NCBI GenBank assembly: GCA_034432635.1
Contig: DAOUBK010000078.1
Span: 1-64,000 of the forward strand
Source: Roseiflexus sp034432635
GTDB taxonomy: Bacteria; Chloroflexota; Chloroflexia; Chloroflexales; Roseiflexaceae
Reading direction: 5' to 3'
Length of the DNA stretch: 64,000 nucleotides
Shown here: piece by piece, positions 61,612-64,000 of the stretch
Numbering within the stretch: the stretch's first letter is position 1
How the letters are laid out: each line of letters starts with the position of its first letter
Program-made: the position numbers and the translations under genes
Notes under the pieces: model-generated
What the model saw: only the letters and a program-made list of their open reading frames with translations
Databases searched by the model: none
Told to the model about the DNA's origin: nothing

Positions 61612-64000
61612 TTAGCGCAAATCGCGCAGCGCGTGGTATAGTGCAGTCGTTTCGGGCAACGGAGCGATCCCCAGTTCATTCTGCAATACATTGACGCAGC
61701 GCGCATACAGGCGCAACGCAGTGCTTCGTTCGCCAAGCGCGGCGTGGGCACGCATCAACAGGCGGTATGCATCTTCCTGAGTCTGATCGATCTCGACGAC
61801 TCGCCATCCCAAACCAATCGCTTCATGCACAGCGCCTTCTTCGAGGAGCAGGGTTCCCAGACGGAGCGCGGTCTCGACAAACATCAACGCTAGGCGTTCA
61901 CGTTCGACGACCGTCCAGTCCTCGTACATATTGTCGGGCAGATACGGACCGCCGTACAACCGAACAGCGCGTTGGTAGGCAGCGATCGCGGCAGTGCGTT
62001 GACCGCGCTGATCGGTGCGTCGTCCTTCGGCAACTGCATCGGCGAACTCAACCACATCGATGAAATGGTCGCTGGCGGTATTGAACGCATACGTCTCCGC
62101 CTGCTGGATCAGGTAGGCAGAAGGCGCCCCTTCAGGGCGATCCGGCTCGAGCGCCTTGCTCAACCGATTGATCGTCACCCGCAGATTATTGATTGCTGCC
62201 TCGATCTCCATATCGGGCCAGAGCGCCTCGACCACCCGTTCGCGCGGGAGAGCGCGTCCCCGTTCGGTGAGCAACAGTTGAAGCAGTTGACGGGCTTTGC
62301 TGCTGCGCCACTCACGATCACGGATCTCGTGATCGCCGCGCCAGACGGTAAAGGCACCGAGCATACGAATGCGCAACGGATACGGCGGACGATAGACCAG
62401 ACGATTGAGCGACTCTTCGGCAGCCTGACGCACAGCAGGATTGCGGTCTTTCAACAGCAATCGCAGCGCCGGATAGGCAGCCGCCGCACCAACCTCCCCC
62501 AGCAACCGCACTGCATGTGTCCGAACCGATGGGTCTGGATCGTTCAGCGCATCCTGCAACAGACCGACCGCTTCGTCACCGACGTGGTGCGGCAGAATAC
62601 GCCCAACCGCATCGGGGGCAATCCCGGCGCGCAACGCAGCAATCGCTACATCTTTCAACGCAGATGCAGGCATGATTGGCAGGAAACGACTCCGATCCTC
62701 GGCAGCAATCGTCCAGCCGGCGCGTAGCCACGTATCACGCAACGCCTCCTCACCACATACGCCAGCGAGCGACGCCCCATACAGACAGGCGGACGCTAGA
62801 AACAGACGATAGCCACGGTGCTGCATCTGCTGCACCGTTGTCCGCAGCAGGTCGAGCGCCTGACGATGCTCACCCGCTTCACCGAGCACAATCGCCAGCA
62901 AGAGGCGCAGGCGCAGATCGGGCGCGATGCCTTCGACCTCATCAAGACGGCGCACGAATGCGCCAGCCGCCGCCGCTGCGCGCGCCGCCTGACCGCGCCC
63001 CAGCATGTTGTACAGTTCGATAACCTGTAACGACGCAAGCGGCGCAAGCGCACCCAGGTCGTGGAAGGCGGCGCGCGCCTGAGCGATGTAGAATGCCGAC
63101 TCATCAAAGCGCCCCTGCAACGAAAGAAGCATCGCAAGTTGTGCAGCGCTGACGCCGGCAGTACCATCGCGATAGTAGTCGAGCAGATAGCGATGAACAT
63201 CGAGCGCCAGTGCAATCGCCTCGGTAGACTGTCCTGTCTGATACAACGCCATTGCGCGTTGACGCAACAAATTCTGACGCATGCGGTCGTTGCCTTCAAT
63301 CTGACTCGAATGCAAGGCTTCATCGACTACAGCCAGCGCATCGTCCGGGCGACCGAGCTGGTTATGGGTCGACGTGACAATCATCGCCAGCAACCAGTGC
63401 CAGGCAGGGTTTAGCGGATGCGTAGCCGCATGACGGGCAACGCGCAGTGCAGCGGAGAGACGACCGCGGATCGAGAGCATGGCGGTGACACAGGTCAGCG
63501 CAGCACCACGCGACCAGGCATCACGCGCCAGGTTGGCAGCGCGAATAGCGCGTACACAGACAGCGGCGAAATCGGCGGGGCGCGCCTGCCAGAAGAGCAG
63601 CGTTGCAAGATCGGAGTAGGCGCGCAATTCACGTGTGTGTGCACCTGAACGCCGAAACAACTCGGCGGCATGCTCGATAATCTGCACTGCCCGCGATGGA
63701 TCGGAAACGATCTGGCTGTACCCCCACATGTACAACAGTTCGGGATTGGCATCACGCCGGTCAGCCGGGATCTGTTCAATCCAGCGTCGCACCGTATCGC
63801 GCCGTGGCGAGTTGAGAAGGGGCCACGCTCGTTCGAGCAACGCCCGTTCAAGATAATCAATACTACCCGCGTGTGCGTAATGCTCGAGCGCTTCTTCGAG
63901 TTCGCCCCGCATTTCGAATTGACGACCGAAACGACGGTGAAACGCCGCCAGCGTCTCATCGTCGACGAACTCATCAATGCCACGCAACAATAGTTCACGC
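61612..64000 (-). CDS. Large SARP/BTAD-type transcriptional regulator with HEAT repeats (5' part off window)
   Basis: The visible 796 or so codons are the C-terminal part of a bigger protein; the frame is open through the right edge. In order: TPR-like helical repeats, a PBS-lyase/HEAT-like stretch (DPDPSVRTHAVRLLGEVGAA and DRNPAVRQAAEESLNRL), then a winged-helix part (LRIRMLGAFTVWRGDHEIRD to INNLRVTINRLSKALE) and a bacterial transcriptional activator domain (FADAVAEGR... to NVLQNELGIAPLPETTALYH). SARP-like activators often have an N-terminal ATPase in large forms, which would be outside the window. Targets unknown. Confidence 0.82.
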   Translation of the reverse strand, partial: RELLLRGIDEFVDDETLAAFHRRFGRQFEMRGELEEALEHYAHAGSIDYLERALLERAWPLLNSPRRDTVRRWIEQIPADRRDANPELLYMWGYSQIVSDPSRAVQIIEHAAELFRRSGAHTRELRAYSDLATLLFWQARPADFAAVCVRAIRAANLARDAWSRGAALTCVTAMLSIRGRLSAALRVARHAATHPLNPAWHWLLAMIVTSTHNQLGRPDDALAVVDEALHSSQIEGNDRMRQNLLRQRAMALYQTGQSTEAIALALDVHRYLLDYYRDGTAGVSAAQLAMLLSLQGRFDESAFYIAQARAAFHDLGALAPLASLQVIELYNMLGRGQAARAAAAAGAFVRRLDEVEGIAPDLRLRLLLAIVLGEAGEHRQALDLLRTTVQQMQHRGYRLFLASACLYGASLAGVCGEEALRDTWLRAGWTIAAEDRSRFLPIMPASALKDVAIAALRAGIAPDAVGRILPHHVGDEAVGLLQDALNDPDPSVRTHAVRLLGEVGAAAAYPALRLLLKDRNPAVRQAAEESLNRLVYRPPYPLRIRMLGAFTVWRGDHEIRDREWRSSKARQLLQLLLTERGRALPRERVVEALWPDMEIEAAINNLRVTINRLSKALEPDRPEGAPSAYLIQQAETYAFNTASDHFIDVVEFADAVAEGRRTDQRGQRTAAIAAYQRAVRLYGGPYLPDNMYEDWTVVERERLALMFVETALRLGTLLLEEGAVHEAIGLGWRVVEIDQTQEDAYRLLMRAHAALGERSTALRLYARCVNVLQNELGIAPLPETTALYHALRDLR

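Overview
The window is chromosomal DNA from a red filamentous anoxygenic phototroph of the genus Roseiflexus (Chloroflexota), either R. castenholzii or a close relative. The diagnostic features are a fused reaction-centre gene pufLM, the gene order pufB-pufA-pufLM-pufC followed by bchG, bchP and a DUF3623 (puhE-type) gene, and clustered bchF, bchC, bchX, bchY and bchZ. Species assignment is inferred from these features and is not proven here.

Layout. 1-1070: the end of an IS5-like element cut by the window edge, then a non-coding repeat region. 1071-8057 (minus strand): bacteriochlorophyll genes bchF-bchC-bchX, a DUF169 protein, a one-helix membrane protein, and bchY-bchZ. 8354-9199: a double universal stress protein, separated by a strong two-way hairpin from the puf block. 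9249-15894 (minus): pufB-pufA-pufLM-pufC-bchG-bchP-puhE, with prominent RNA hairpins between pufA and pufLM and between pufLM and pufC. 16390-17945 (plus): a MerR/cobalamin-binding (CarH/LitR-like) regulator transcribed away from puf, plus a small helical protein. 18030-22043 (minus): ATP-grasp, alpha-E and transglutaminase genes, with a short CRISPR-like 61-bp periodic repeat in the gap at 19271-19420. 22309-24852: a two-component pair and an ABC-2 permease. 24959-29906: ribokinase, a frameshifted HAD phosphatase, LrgA/LrgB, an SDR remnant, a LOG-family protein and a DUF58 protein.

29.9-31.7 kb is a scar: a decayed DDE transposase with four in-frame stops, flanked by pieces of the same dispersed repeat seen at 0.4 kb. 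31730-33433 (minus) is a partner-switching cassette (two HATPase anti-sigma-type proteins, a STAS protein and a small membrane protein). Next come an acyl-CoA carboxylase beta subunit (33.8-35.4 kb), a thioredoxin plus CsoR/CstR-family repressor with a good promoter/operator (36.4-37.1 kb), and a graveyard of gene fragments (37.1-39.3 kb: beta-helix protein, sensor, Thr/Pro tail).

39.4-46.9 kb is a glycerol/dihydroxyacetone operon: dhaL, glpA, glpB, glpC, dhaM, ptsH, ptsI. It contains every part of the PEP-dependent Dha phosphorelay except DhaK, which survives only as a short N-terminal remnant at 39420. It runs by ATGA overlap into a Ser/Thr kinase that carries DnaJ-type CxxCxGxG zinc motifs.

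49-64 kb is ordinary chromosome: a DUF4139-like protein, a GH13 glucosidase, an HD hydrolase, a secreted golvesin-like protein, a DUF4097 protein, a NYN nuclease-like protein, a lipoprotein, an inositol monophosphatase-like protein, a radical SAM protein, threonine ammonia-lyase, three small hypothetical proteins, and the 3' part of a large SARP/BTAD regulator that leaves the window on the right.
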